Source: Anaeramoeba ignava
Lineage: Eukaryota; Metamonada; Anaeramoebidae
Direction: 5' to 3'
NCBI GenBank assembly: GCA_028826165.1
Contig: JAPDFW010000091.1
Span: 62,001-126,000, forward strand
DNA: 64,000 bases
The stretch's first letter is position 1. Each line of letters opens with the position of its first letter. A program made the position numbers and the translations under genes. Shown here piece after piece: positions 1 to 12,200 of the stretch. The notes under the pieces were generated by a model. It made no database searches and had not been told where the DNA came from. It saw only the letters and a list, made by a program, of their open reading frames with translations.

Positions 1-276
1 CAGAAAACTCATAAAGATAAATATGCTTCTTTGCTTGTTAGAGCTAAATCTGATGATGTTATGAAAAGGTTGTTGAAAGAATTTGGATTGGAAGTGGATA
101 TTTGGAGAGATAAATTGATTGATTTTATTTTGGAACAAAACGAAAAGAAAGAAAAGAAAGAAAATAAAGAAAATAAAGAAAGTAAAGAAAATAAAGAAAA
201 TAAAGAAAATAAAGAAAATTTGGAATTAAGAATAAGTGATTCAAGTGATTCAAGTGATTCAAGTGATTCAAATTAA
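1..276 (+). CDS. 3' end of an unidentified protein gene (5' truncated by the window edge)
   Basis: The frame is open from base 1 to a TAA at 274-276, so the true start lies upstream of the window. The first ~50 residues look like folded helical protein (for example VMKRLLKEFGLEVDIW). They are followed by a Lys/Glu/Asn low-complexity stretch with repeated KEN units and a terminal Ser-Asp repeat (SDSSDSSDSSDSN). I do not recognise the family. It lies 280 bases upstream of the TFIIH p52 gene on the same strand. The low-complexity tail is typical of gene ends in this window and carries no functional signal I can name. Confidence 0.55.
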   Translation, partial: QKTHKDKYASLLVRAKSDDVMKRLLKEFGLEVDIWRDKLIDFILEQNEKKEKKENKENKESKENKENKENKENLELRISDSSDSSDSSDSN

Positions 277-490
277 AAATCAAAATCAAAATCAAAATCA
301 AAATCAAAATGAAAAAAATTAAAATTAAAATCAAAATCAAAATCAAAATCAAAATCAAAATTAAAATGAAAATCAAAATTGAAAATAAATTTAAATTTAA
401 AATTGAAAATCAAAATTAAAATCAAAATATAAATCAAAATAAAAATCAAAATCAAAATTAAAATCAAAATTAAAATGAAAATCAAAAATC
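277..490. repeat. CAAAAT-type hexamer repeat in the spacer before TFB2
   Basis: Imperfect copies of AAAATC/AAAATT run from just after the stop of the first gene to about 60 bases before the TFB2 start. Reverse-strand reading frames through it (Ile-Leu and Asp-Phe strings) are only repeat translation. The last ~60 bases before the ATG are T/A runs with no repeat. Confidence 0.8.
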
Positions 491-556
491 AAAATGAAAA
501 ATTAAAATGAAAAAAATTTTTTTGATTTAAAAAAAATCATTTTTCTCTTTCTATTT

Positions 557-2287
557 ATGGAAGGTGGAATTATTCAATATTTAACTTCTTTAAATAAAGA
601 AAATTTAAATGAAATTTATTCACAACCTTTTACTTGCAAAACAATTTTAAAAATTTTATCTCCTTTATCAAAACAATATGTTCTTCAACTTCTTTGTTTT
701 CCTCAAAATGAGCCTGTTGATCTTCAATCAACATTTTTATCATTTATAAAACCTGAAATGAAAGAAAATCATCAAATTTCTTTAAATAAACTTGTTGAAT
801 TGAACATTTTTATCCAATGGTTTATTATTATTATTTATATTATTTATATTTTTATTTATTTATGATTTTTATTTATTTATGATTTTTATATTTTTTAAAA
901 AAAATTTCAAGTTATTCAAAAACTTCAAAAAATTGTTATTCTTTAAATCCACATTTTTATCAACAATTAAGTCAACTTATTATTAATTATGAGTAGGAAA
1001 TTTTAAAAATCAAAAATCAAAAATCAAATGAAAATTTTAATTTAAATTTTAATCAAAAAAAAAAAGAGAATTTGTTGAAGAAAAAGAATATGAAAATCAA
1101 AATGAAATTATCGAAGAAGTTACAGAAAAACAAATCAAATCAAAATCCAAAAAACAATGGGAAGCAATTTTAAGTTATTTAATTGATCACGTAGAAGAAG
1201 AAGAAAATAAAGTTGAATCCAAAAGTCAAAAAAAAGGAGAAGAAACAAAAACAAGAAAAACAAGAAAGAAAAGAAAGAAAGAGGAAGAAAACCCAAAAGT
1301 AAAAACGGAACCCAAAAAAAACAGAAGAAGGAGACATGAAATCAAACTTTCGCAAGGATTTATTTCGCTTCTTGAAAAAACCGGATTTCTATCCAAAAAA
1401 ATTATCAAGAAAAAAACTCGTCATAAAACAACACAAGAAGGTTTCCGGTTTCTTTTTGAAGATCAACACACACAAATGTGGAGAATTCTACTTTTTTATA
1501 TTGATAATTGTGAAGAAAGAGGAATGGTGAAAAGTGAAGTCATTTCATTCTTGCTTCGTTTAAGCTTTATGAAGTTTGGAAGAGTAAGAAAATAATAGAG
1601 TAAAGAAAATCTCTGTTTGAAATATTAACAAGAATTTTCCAAAAACAATAGAAATATAACTCAGAAACTTTATCTTTAACACAACAAACTTTTCTACTTG
1701 ATTTGGATGAGATTGGACTTGTTTATTTAACAAAAAATTCTCAGATTTATTACCCTTCTCACATTACTTCGGTGCTTTCAAATACTGCGCCAAAATATTC
1801 GGGAAACGGTCACTTAATTATTGAAACAAATTTTCGAATTTATGCAAAATCACCAAATCAAATCCAACTACAACTCTTCACATGGTTTGTGCATTCCCAA
1901 CATGCGCTTCCTAACCTCGCCTCGGGAGTTCTTACAAAAAGAAGTATCCGCTCGGTTCTTATTAAAGGTCTTACTGGAGAGCTACTGCTTAAATACATAG
2001 AGCACAACACTCATCCTGAAATGCTCTGTAAATTTCCAGTTATTCCACCAACAGTAACTGAGCAAATATTGTTATGGGAAAAAGAACGGAACAGGCTCTC
2101 CTTCAAACCTTGCAGGAAGTATTTTGAATTCCCTTCTCATGATGAATATTTTGTTGTCAAAAAATTTGCAGAAGATTCTAATTTTTTAATTTGGTCAAGT
2201 GATCATGATAAGATTATTATCACTCTTGAATCTGCTCATAAACAAATTGAGAAGTTTATCAGTTCTCTTTCTGAGAAAAGGAAATGA
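557..2287 (+). CDS. TFB2: TFIIH core subunit p52 (TFB2/GTF2H4-like)
   Basis: Structural subunit of the TFIIH core, which contacts and stimulates the XPB helicase in transcription initiation and nucleotide-excision repair. Four exons fit: 557-819, 912-992, 1067-1583 and 1652-2287, with GT-AG introns of 92, 74 and 68 bases. Their sum, 1497 bases, gives 498 residues, close to human p52 (462). Family landmarks visible are the N-terminal QYLTSL and TCKTIL helices, LNPHFYQQL in exon 2, KQWEAILSYL and EEGFRF-like segments in exon 3, and in exon 4 GLVYL, FRIYAKS, HPEMLCKFPVIPPTVTEQI and LWEKERNRL. Exon 3 carries an extra Lys/Glu-rich insertion. At the start of exon 2 the spliced frame reads CYSKTSKNC, whereas another frame (VIQKLQKIVI) resembles the family better, so a one-base error near 945 is possible. 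Confidence 0.93.
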
Positions 2288-2574
2288 TATTATGAACCAA
2301 AATAATAAAAATAAATTAAAATAAATAAAATTTTTTTTTGATCAAATGAGAATTTTAAAAAATTCTTAATTATTTTTAATTTTGAAAAAGCAAAAAATTT
2401 GAATTAAAAAATTTGAATTTTTTTATTATTTTTCTTTCTTAAAAATGTTAAAAGTTGTTGTTTTTGTTTTTTTTTTTTTGATAGAAATTAAGAAATGAAT
2501 TCTCAAAAAAAAAAAATCAAAAAAAAAAAAAAAAAAAGTGGAATGAGAATAGAAGTTATTTTTTAAAAAAAAGA
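2288..2574. other. Convergent 3' spacer between TFB2 and CYRI
   Basis: About 290 bases of A/T runs, including poly-T at 2468-2480 and poly-A at 2507-2537. No gene or structured repeat seen. It must contain the 3' UTRs and polyadenylation sites of both convergent genes, but no single signal stands out. Confidence 0.6.
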
Positions 2575-4445
2575 TCAGACATCTAAAAGTTGTTTTACTT
2601 GAGCTTGAGTTGTTTCATCTTTCAAATGTTTTGTACTAAATTTGATTGCATTGATTAATCCTTGTTGTTTTGGTTGATATTCTAAAAGAAGAGTTAAACA
2701 TTGTTTAATCATAATTGGACTTTTTTTTCTGAAAGAACCAACAGGATGAACATGATCATATAATATAATACAACCAGTCATTCCTCTTAAGCAAAAAATA
2801 TTTGTTTCTTGATTTTCAAATCTAATTTTAAATTTTTTAATTTTTTAATTTTTTAATTTTTGAATAAATTTTTTCAATTTTTCATAAATACTTCTTGGTT
2901 TCGATTAATGAATAAAACACATTAGACATTGTTGCTAAAGTTTCATAAATATCGTGTTCTGGAATTTCATTCTAAATTTGTTTTTATATTTTTACTTGAT
3001 TTTTCATTGATAATTATTAAAAAAAAAGTTTTTTTTTTACTTTTGTTTTAAATTGGACAAGACAATCAATAACACATTTCATCATTGGAGTTGCATAAGC
3101 AAAAAATAAACTTAATTGATCAGCTTTTTGATCACTAATTCTTAAATCATTAGGATCAATTTCTGTTCTTTTTCTTTATTTTTTTAATTTTGAAATTTTT
3201 ATCCGATTTTAATTTTTTATCCGATTTTAATTTTTTATCCAATTTTAATTTTAATTTTTGAAATAATATACCGACTAACAACTCGACGATAATAACTAAA
3301 ATCGTTTTGAATTTTAGCTTTTTCAAACTTAATTTCATCGAAAGCAAGAACAAAATTTATAATATCTCCAAATTGTTTTGCTAAAGCTTGTTGTGAAACT
3401 AATCTATCACTAGCATCTTCACCTCCAGTTGAACAAAGACGAGATAATAATAATGGAATAATATTTGCTAATGAAATGAATTTTATAATTAATTTTATAA
3501 TTAATTTTATAAATAATTTTATAAATAATTTTATAATTAATTTTATATTTAATTTTATATTTAATTTTATATAATTTTATAATAATTTTATAAATAATTT
3601 TATATTTAATTTTATAAATAATTTTATATTTAATTTTATAAATAATTTTATATTTAATTTTATAAATAATTTTATAATTAATTTTATAAATAATTTTATA
3701 ATTAATTTTATAAATAATTTTATAATTAATTTTATAATTAATTTTATAATTAATTTTATAAATAATTTTATAAATAATTTTATAATTAATTTTATAAATA
3801 ATTTTATATTTAATTTTATAATTAATTTTATAAATAATTTTATAAATAATTTTATATAATAATTTTTATAAATAATTTTATAAATAATTTTATAAATAAT
3901 TTTATAAATAATAATTTTAATAAATATTTAATTTTATAAATAATTTTATAAATAATTTTATAAATAATTTTATAATTTAATTTTTTTATTAATAATTTTA
4001 TAATTTTAATTTTTATAAATAATTTTATATTTAATTTTATAAATAATTTTATAAATAATTTTATAAATAATTTTTATAAATAATTTTATAAATAATTTTA
4101 TAAAATAATTTTATAAATAATTTTATAAATAATTTTATAAATAATTTTATAATTATTATAAATAATTTTTTATAAATAATTTTAATAAATATAATTTTAT
4201 AAATAATTTTATACTTAATTTTATATTTAATTTTATAAATAATTTTATAAATAATTTTATAAATAATTTTATAATAATTTTATAAATAAGTTTGTAATCA
4301 ATTGAATAATTAAATAAATTATTTTTATTTAATTTTATAAATAATTCCATCAACAATAGGAAGAACAGAAACCCAAGCATTTTTTATATTCTTGACTTGG
4401 TTTTTATAATTAATTTTTACGAATAAAATTTTTACAAGTTTAATT
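2575..4445 (-). CDS. CYRI / FAM49 (CYFIP-related Rac1 interactor), 5' end not found
   Basis: CYRI proteins bind active Rac1 through a DUF1394 domain and restrain the Scar/WAVE complex at the leading edge. Minus-strand exons that fit: 3467-3272 (ANIIPLLLSRL, IQNDFSYYRRVVSR), 3167-3041 (LSLFFAYATPMMK), 2971-2892 (TMSNVFYSLIETKK) and 2821-2575 (GCIILYDHVHPVGSF, STKHLKDETTQAQVKQLLDV). The splices between these four keep frame. An exon around 4395-4335 reads KNAWVSVLPIVDG, matching the family's KAWGAVVPLVG segment, with an ERFRQ-like segment near 4445. An 850-base repeat intron separates it from the next exon and its exact donor is unresolved. The N-terminal ~80 residues, including the usual myristoylated start, are not visible. 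Degenerate exon copies and a satellite lie upstream, so the gene may be broken. Confidence 0.85.
3481..4335. repeat. Intron-filling repeat, unit about 12-13 bases (TTTTATAAATAA)
   Basis: Near-uniform array of ATTTTATAAATAA and variants (TTTTATATTTAA, TTTTATAATTAA) lying between two CYRI exons. The same unit family fills the 4.3-kb Rab intron far away at 40-44 kb. Confidence 0.95.
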
Positions 4446-5035
4446 TGACGAAAACGTTCAAGAATTTTATAATTAATTTTATTTAATTTTATATTTAATT
4501 TTTTATTTAATTTTATAAATAATTTTATTTTTATTTTTTATAAATAATTTTTATTCAAGTTTTGTAATCAATTGAATAATTAAGAAATAAATAAAAGTTC
4601 ACTTTGAGAAATCAAAAAAGAATTTAAAGGTTCATTGACAATGAAAAAGAACAGCAAAACCCATGAATTTTATAGAATTTTTGACTTGAAAAAGAAAATG
4701 ATTTTTATTTTTATTTTGACGAATAAATTTTTAAAACTCATTTAAAAGTTGAAAAAAACGTTCAATATTTAAGAAAATGACTCTAATAAATTTATTTTCC
4801 TCTTCAGATGTTTAAATTATATTTTTATTTTGTTTTTAATTAAAATAAAATTTTTATTCAAGTTATTTTTCTTTTTTTCCTCTTCTCTTTTATAAATGTT
4901 TTTGTTCCTAAAACTCAATTTAAAAGAAAAGAAAAATAATTTAAAGGTTAATTGAGGATGAAAAATAACAAAATAAAAATGAAATAATATTTAATAAATG
5001 GAAATTTTGAAATTGAAAAGAAAAATGATTTTTAT
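4440..5035 (-). pseudogene. Degenerate tandem copies of a CYRI exon segment
   Basis: Reading the minus strand, the ERFRQ...QVKNIKNAW segment of CYRI (4445-4340) recurs at about 4775-4615 as ERFFQLLNEF...QVKNSIKFMGFAVLF with in-frame stops. A weaker third trace lies at 4890-5030 (shared aatttaaaggttaattga-type bases). These look like decayed tandem duplications of one exon and its flanks, not functional exons. Confidence 0.5.
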
Positions 5036-5094
5036 TTTTTATTTGTTAAAATTCAATTTAAATTTTTAAAATAAATTATAAATTATTATGAAAT

Positions 5095-6755
5095 AAAAAT
5101 GAAATAAATATTTAATAAATAAAATATAAATAAATTAAATATAAATTAATAAATATTTAATAATAAATTTATTTAGAATTAAATTTAAAATTAAAATATA
5201 AATAAATAATAAATTAATTTAATTATAATAATTGAAATAAAAATGAAATAAATATTTAATAAATAAAATATAAATAAATTAAATATAAATTAATAAATAT
5301 TTAATAATAAATTTATTTAGAATTAAATTTAAAATTAAAATATAAATAAATTATAAATTAATTTAATTAAAATAATTAAAAATAAAAATGAAATAATATT
5401 TAATAAATAAAAATATAAATAAATTAAATATAAATTAATTAAATATTTAATAATAAACTTATTTAGAATTCAATTTAAAATTAAAAATATAAATAAATTA
5501 TAAATTAATTTAATTAATTTAATTGAAATAAAATTGAAATAAATATTTAATAAATAAAATATAAATAAATTAAATATAAATTAATAAATATTTAATAATA
5601 AATTTATTTAAAATTAAATTTAAAATTAAAATATAAATAAATTATAAATTAATTTAATTAAAATAATTGAAATAAAAATGAAATAATATTTAATAAATAA
5701 AATATAAATAAATTAAATATAAATTAATTAATATTTAATAATAAATTTATTTAGAATTAAATTTAAAAATTAAAATATAAATAAATTATAAATTAATTTA
5801 ATTAAAATAATTGAAATAAAATTGAAATAAATATTTAATAAATAAAATATAAATAAATTAAATATAAATTAAAATAAAATTTAATAATAAATTTATTTAA
5901 AATTATTAAATTTAAAATTAAATTTAAAATAATTAAAATAAAATTGAAATAAATATTTAATAAATAAAATAATAAAAAATTAAAATAAATTAAAAATTTA
6001 AAAAATTTATTTAAATTAAATTTAAAATTAAAATATAAATAAATTATAAATTAATTTAATTAAAATAATTGAAATAAAAATTGAAATAAATATTTAATAA
6101 ATAAAATATAAATAAATTAAATATAAATTAATTAATATTTTAAAAATTTAAAATTAAATTTAAAAAAAAAATATAAATAAATTATAAATTAATTTAATTA
6201 AAATAATTGAAATAAAAATGAAATAAATATTTAATAAATAAAATATAAATAAATTAAATATAAATTAATTAAATATTTAGTAATAAATTTATTTAGAATT
6301 AAATTTAAAATTAAAATATAAATAAATAATAAATTAATTTAATTAAAATAATTGAAATAAAAATGAATAAATATTTAATAAATAAAATATAAATAAATTA
6401 AATATAAATTAATTAATATTTAATAATAAATTTATTTAGAATTAAATTTAAAATTAAAATATAAATAAATAATAAATTAATTTAATTAAAATAATTGAAA
6501 TAAAAATGAATAAATATTTAATAAATAAAATATAAATAAATTAAATATAAATTAATAAATATTTAATAATAAATTTATTTAGAATTCAATTTAAAATTAA
6601 AATATAAATAAATTATAAATTAATTTAATTAAAATAATTGAAATAAAAATGGAAATAAATATTTAATAAATAAAATATAAATAAATTAAATATAAATTAA
6701 TAAATATTTAATAATAAATTTATTTAAAATTCAATTTAAAATTAAAATATAATTG
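5095..6755. repeat. Satellite array, unit about 144 bp, ~11-12 copies
   Basis: The marker GAAATAAATATTTAATAA recurs at 5101, 5245, 5390 and onward with a spacing of 144-145 bases until about 6750. Copies differ by small indels and one or two have internal deletions (around 5860-6010). Base content is almost pure A/T. No reading frame or known element is recognisable in the unit. Confidence 0.93.
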
Positions 6756-6885
6756 AATAAAAATTGATTTTTATGTTTATTCTTTACTAAAGAATTGAAT
6801 CAAAACTGAATTAAAAAAAAAATTAATTTTGAAAAAAGAAAAAAGAAATAGGAATGAAAAGGAGAAGAAATGGAAAAGATAAAGA

Positions 6886-9042
6886 TTAATTTTTTCTGAT
6901 TCGTTTGTAAATGGTAACATGATCTAAACTAAAAACAGGAACCAAACCAACAATATCCAAAGTTTTTTGATGAAGCCTATGATAATTATTAAAATAAACA
7001 TAAGAAACATTAAACTGGTCAAAAACATCATTAATCCACTTAGCCTTTCCATAACTTTCACAATTTTCAAGAACTCTCAATGATTCTTTTTTCTTTGAAT
7101 CAGTTTTTGTGTAAGAAATACCATGAGTCCAAAGCCAACCATCATTTCCACAAACAATTTGCCTACCAGCAAGGGCAGTAACAGGAGTTGCATGATAATT
7201 ATTATCCATGATGAAAACAGAGTTTGGGTCGGTATTGTATTTAATCCAATGAGCAATTTCAATATCATTATGAGTATGCAATTCAGAAGTTTTAAGAGGC
7301 AATCTTACTGTTGAGAGAACTCCTGAGAAAATACAAACAATAAAAAAGGTGACTGCAATGGATATCACCATTCCACTCAATATTGTGCGGATGATACCCT
7401 GCGAATCCGAGAATCGCGAGCCTATCCAGACGATAAAATTAGCAGCAACACCAGAACCCATGAATAGCCAAACATTGATGATCTTAATATTATCGAATTT
7501 CCAAGGTTGAAACATTACAAGAACACACACCACTGCAAGAAGCAGCGATGCCAAGTAGAATCGCAATTGTTTGTGATTTAGAAGAATGATTCCAATGAGT
7601 GAGAAAAGAAGTAAAAATCCAAGTGCGTTGAATAAGTACATAAAAGGACTTTCACCAACATTCCTCCAAACAGGATGAAAACGAACAAAATTTTTCCCAG
7701 TTGCGCGAGTAAAATAACCGTAAAGTTGAGGCAGAGCAAGGATGTTCGCAGAAATACCGTAAACACCCCAAGAACCGATGTATTTACCCCAACGTGAAGG
7801 AGAGAAACTGAATGGGATGAAGAAAAGACAAACAAGAATTGTGATGAAAGCAACAGCCGCGAAGGAATGAACATGAATCAATGGGAGTATCCCAGTGAGG
7901 AAACCCGCGCCAGCAAACGCACGCACATAACTGCCAAAAGAAGTTCTTGTGGGGTTGACATAGACTGCGGTCCAGACCCAAATCAGGACGCCGAGAACAA
8001 GTGGGTATCCAAACAAAGCCGTGCGTTGCGGAATCAATGTGCTGTCAATTGGATTAAAGAAATAGTATATTTTTCCGTGATCAATTTTCTGCACATAATC
8101 AAAAAGATGGAGTTCAGTATCTCCCGTTGAAAAAAGTTTACGGATAAAATCGAGAAATCCTAATCCGCCCGAAAATAGAAAAAGAAAAACCGAAATGACA
8201 GCTGTTTCTTCCTTTTCGAATATCCTGAGGTTGAAGAAGTATAATAAGGTAATAAACGAGAAAATCATCATCATGCTTGTGATGATTAAACTTGTGCGCA
8301 CACTGGCTCCTCCAGCACCAACAAGAAGCGCAGTGTGGAAATCTGGAATAAACGGGTAAACAAAAGACTCTCCGTAAAAAAAAAGTGTTTTCAAGCTCGT
8401 TAATCCCTGCCAATGATAATTGGCTCCGTGGGTAAAGGAACTGATAATGTTCTCATGAAACGGTAAATCTCCATAGCAGTTCAATGCAGTTCCACGTCCT
8501 GAAGGAACGGGATCCAAAAAGTGAATTGAGAATAAATAGTAAAAAAGTGTTGAAAGAAAAAGTGTTGAAAGTAAGTATAAAATATTGTCAAATGCCTCGT
8601 TAACAATTTCCGAAATGATTCTTGTCTCAAAGAATATTTTGCGGGTTCGGACTTGTTTATTATTATTTTGGATTTTTGCTTCTGAATTTTCTTCTGAATT
8701 TTCTTTTTTTATTTTTTCATTCATCATTTTTCTTCTTTTTTGCTCGTTTTTAAACATTTCAAAATATCTTTTATCATCTTTTGCTATTGGTCTCTTCAGC
8801 ATAACTTGAATTAAACTCAAGGTGAAAAAAATTATATTTATTATTATTGCATGTTCTTGTGAAAAATAAATGTGAAAAAGCATTCCTAATAAAAATGAAG
8901 CTATTGATGATAATGCAACTCCAACTGGGATTGATAAAGCAAAACATTCTAAAAGTCGGAACGGTTTGTTGTAGAAATGATTATAAAAAAAAATAAATGG
9001 CGCAAAAGTTGAAGAAATTAAAATAAAAATCCAATCAAACAT
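6886..9042 (-). CDS. Polytopic membrane protein, probable GT-C-fold glycosyltransferase-like
   Basis: A single-exon gene of 718 residues starting at the ATG at 9042. It has about a dozen hydrophobic segments: several N-terminal, then a charged cytosolic loop around residues 105-140 (KNEQKRRKMMNEK, then NSEEN and Gln/Asn), then many more to about residue 600. A soluble C-terminal domain of ~110 residues follows and begins with the HNDIEIAHWIKYNT region. The first large loop after the charged stretch has DPVPSGRG and a DLPFH motif, as expected for the acidic loop-1 motif of GT-C glycosyltransferases of the GT39/RgtA type. The C-terminal domain has NSVFIMDNN, VCGNDGWLW and YVYFNNYHR, like the soluble tail of such enzymes. 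I cannot name substrate or family member. The middle (7400-8500) is noticeably richer in G+C than the flanks. Confidence 0.7.
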   Translation of the reverse strand: MFDWIFILISSTFAPFIFFYNHFYNKPFRLLECFALSIPVGVALSSIASFLLGMLFHIYFSQEHAIIINIIFFTLSLIQVMLKRPIAKDDKRYFEMFKNEQKRRKMMNEKIKKENSEENSEAKIQNNNKQVRTRKIFFETRIISEIVNEAFDNILYLLSTLFLSTLFYYLFSIHFLDPVPSGRGTALNCYGDLPFHENIISSFTHGANYHWQGLTSLKTLFFYGESFVYPFIPDFHTALLVGAGGASVRTSLIITSMMMIFSFITLLYFFNLRIFEKEETAVISVFLFLFSGGLGFLDFIRKLFSTGDTELHLFDYVQKIDHGKIYYFFNPIDSTLIPQRTALFGYPLVLGVLIWVWTAVYVNPTRTSFGSYVRAFAGAGFLTGILPLIHVHSFAAVAFITILVCLFFIPFSFSPSRWGKYIGSWGVYGISANILALPQLYGYFTRATGKNFVRFHPVWRNVGESPFMYLFNALGFLLLFSLIGIILLNHKQLRFYLASLLLAVVCVLVMFQPWKFDNIKIINVWLFMGSGVAANFIVWIGSRFSDSQGIIRTILSGMVISIAVTFFIVCIFSGVLSTVRLPLKTSELHTHNDIEIAHWIKYNTDPNSVFIMDNNYHATPVTALAGRQIVCGNDGWLWTHGISYTKTDSKKKESLRVLENCESYGKAKWINDVFDQFNVSYVYFNNYHRLHQKTLDIVGLVPVFSLDHVTIYKRIRKN

Positions 9043-9271
9043 TTTTTTTTTTTGAATTTAAATTTAAATTTAATTTTTTGAAAAGGAAAAAAATGAAAAA
9101 AAAAAATTGTCAAAAAAAAAAATAATTTTTCAAAATTAAAAAATCAAAAAATTATTTAAATAAAGAAAACAAAAACAAAAATAAAGAAGAAAAATAATAA
9201 GATTAATTTAAATATTCATATAATTAGAGAATAAGAAAGGAAATTGAAAAAAAACAAAAAAATTTTTTTAT
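9043..9271. other. Spacer between VPS15 3' end and the membrane-protein gene
   Basis: A/T homopolymer runs only. It holds the promoter of the 9042 gene and the 3' UTR of VPS15, both on the minus strand. No repeat array or motif stands out. Confidence 0.5.
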
Positions 9272-12200
9272 TCATTTCCAAACATTAACAACACCATCTC
9301 TACTTCCTGATATAATCATAGGTGAATCAAGTGCAATCATAGAAATATCAGTGATTGATGCTTTATGACGTGAATAAATTTTTTGTAAACTTGTTCTTGG
9401 AGATTTTAGAATCATTCCACTTAATGTTTCATTATCTCCTACATATTCTGAATTTACTTTGAGATTTTCATATTTTTTGGAAGAGTATAAAATAGATGGT
9501 CTATCACCTGAAATAATAAATGAATTTGAAATTTGAGAACGATCCCAATATCTTAAGCAAGAATCAGTACCTCCTGTAAGAAGAAAAGAACTATTTTGCG
9601 GAGTCCATACTGAGAGGATTGAATTTGGATTAACTAAATTAAAAATAAAATTATTTTGAATATTTAAATATTTATATTTGAATATTTTTATTTGAATATT
9701 TTTATTTAAATATTTGAATATTATTATTTAAATATTTTTATTTGAATATTTTTATTTGAATATTATTTATATTTTTATTTGAATATTTATATTTGAATAT
9801 TATTATTTAAATATTTGAATATTTTTATTTGAATATTATTTATATTTTTATTTGAATATTTTTATTTAAATATTTATATTTGAATATTTTTATTTAAATA
9901 TTTGAATATTATTATTTAAATATTTTTATTTAAATATTTGAATATTATTATTTAAATATTTTTATTTAAATATTTGAATATTATTATTTAAATATTTTTA
10001 TTTGAATATTTATATTTAAATATTTATATTTTTATTTAAATATTTAAATATTATTATTTGAATATTTATATTTTTATTTGAATATTTATATTTGAATATT
10101 ATTATTTAAATATTTGAATATTTATATTTGAATATTTTTATTTAAATATTTGAATATTCATTTATTATTTATATATTTTTATTATTTATTGATAAAATAC
10201 CTTTTCTCTCATTTTGATCCTTTTTAGAATCTTTGGTTTCATCAGTTAAACTATACTTCATTAAATTCGGTATTTCATTATCAGATGATTCGGAAACTTG
10301 AAATAATTCTGTACATTTTTGATTTCTAATATCCCAAATTCCAACTTCATTATTAATTGTGGGAATCATCAAAGAAAAATTAGAATGAGGATTATTGAAA
10401 TAATACAAACGAGAAATAGAATCAAGATAAGGATGTTGCCAAGTTGAAAAAGGAATAAGATATCGAAGATCAAAGCATTGAATATAAGCTTGTGATGTTG
10501 CAATCGCACACCAATTTGATTGAGGATCAACAGCAAGTGAATTGATAAGTCCAAGATTCAAAGGAATAGAAATATCCAAAGCATTCTTCTGCGTGCGAAG
10601 ATCAAACACATGAGAAGAACCCTTCTGTGTTGCATACATCAACGAGTACGGAATATTCCCAGAATTGGAAAGAGAAAGAAGATCAACAATGCAACCTTCA
10701 TGAGGGTTGAATTGATTAATTGATTTATAAATTTTTTGATGAATTGGCGGTTTAAATTTCTTTGAAGATTCAAAAATTTCTTTTGTAAGTGATTTGGATT
10801 TTTCTGAAGAATGAAGATCCATTCTGAAAAAGTGGATCTCACCAAAACTTGTTGAACATGCCAATAGTTTATTACTATCACAAATTGTTAACGAAGTAAT
10901 TTTGCCTGTTTTGGACTCGAAAGCGCCAGAAGAATGTAGAGTATTGGAAACGCCAATGGAACTGGTTGCCCATATTCTTGCAGTGCCATCATCTGAGGAA
11001 GTTGCGAAAAAAAGATTGTCAGAAGAGACTGCAATTCGAGTAATTGCGGCTGTATGTTCTTCCATTGTTGCCAGACAGACGCCAAGAGGCTTCCATGATT
11101 GAACAGAGTCTTCTGTTTTTGCGCGAGTCGGAATTGGTTGTATTTGAGGATCGGCATTAGTATGAATGATCCGTTGGATATTGCGGAAGACTCTGCGGCG
11201 AGATGCCTTGATGATTTTGGAACGGATCAATTTTTGTGCATTTGGATCAAAATGAGTATCAATTTTGTTGGTTACTTCCACTGGAATTTGTGGGGAAGAA
11301 GCCAACGGAATAGCACCAAAAATAAGCGCAATTAAATCGCGTGTGTTCTGAATGATAATGTTTTCTGTTTCGATTTGCTTGAGTTTCTTTTTGGAAGATT
11401 GATGAGTATTTCCGAGTGATTCGGAAAGAAAAGATCGATCAGCAAAACTTCCAATAAGAAAAGAATCCAAAGAAGAATTTGAAGGAGTAACAGACAAAGA
11501 TGGACTTCGCGAAAGATTTGAAATTAATAGATCCGAATTTTGGGGGTTAGAAGTAACAAGTGGAAAATCAATTAAGGGGTTATTGGGGGATACAAATGAT
11601 AAGGAAGATTTAACTGGATTTTTGATAGATCCGCGAAGTGTTCGGAATGCCTTTCGGGAGAGATTTGGTGAGCCGAACATATCCTGCCACTCAGCCTCGA
11701 ATGAACGGAAGCTTGAGAAGGAGCTATCTGAACGGACAAGATCGTTAGGTGCTTGTGTTGATCGGCGGGGTTTTTTCTTGCGTTCTGCACGAATTATGGA
11801 GAATACAGGCGTTTCTTGACCAGAATCTTCTTGATAACCTTGGAAAATATCAAGCGGTTGCTTCTCATTTTCGCGCTTGATCTCGCTGCTTAACATTTCG
11901 CGGCGACTTGGGTTGTTGGCAGCATCGAGAAGATAATCATGAAGAAAATTAACTTTGCGTTTTTCTTCCGGACTAAACGATGGATTTGTTGATTCCAACA
12001 GATAATGAAGAGGGTTTCCAGTAAGAAGCATTGTGCGGATGATGTAATCGTATTTTTCTCGATAAAGAGGGGAATAAATATGCGAGAGGACATCCATGGC
12101 TTTGATTTTGAGCAAAGAATGGGTAAGATAGGGTGTAATCCAAGATCTGATCCAAAAATTTGTATCTGATTCTCTCAATTGCATTGTTGCTGAATGGAAC

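Noticed and set aside
125-485. Minus-strand Ile-Leu / Asp-Phe frames upstream of TFB2
   Set aside because: CAAAAT-repeat translation; no conserved sequence.
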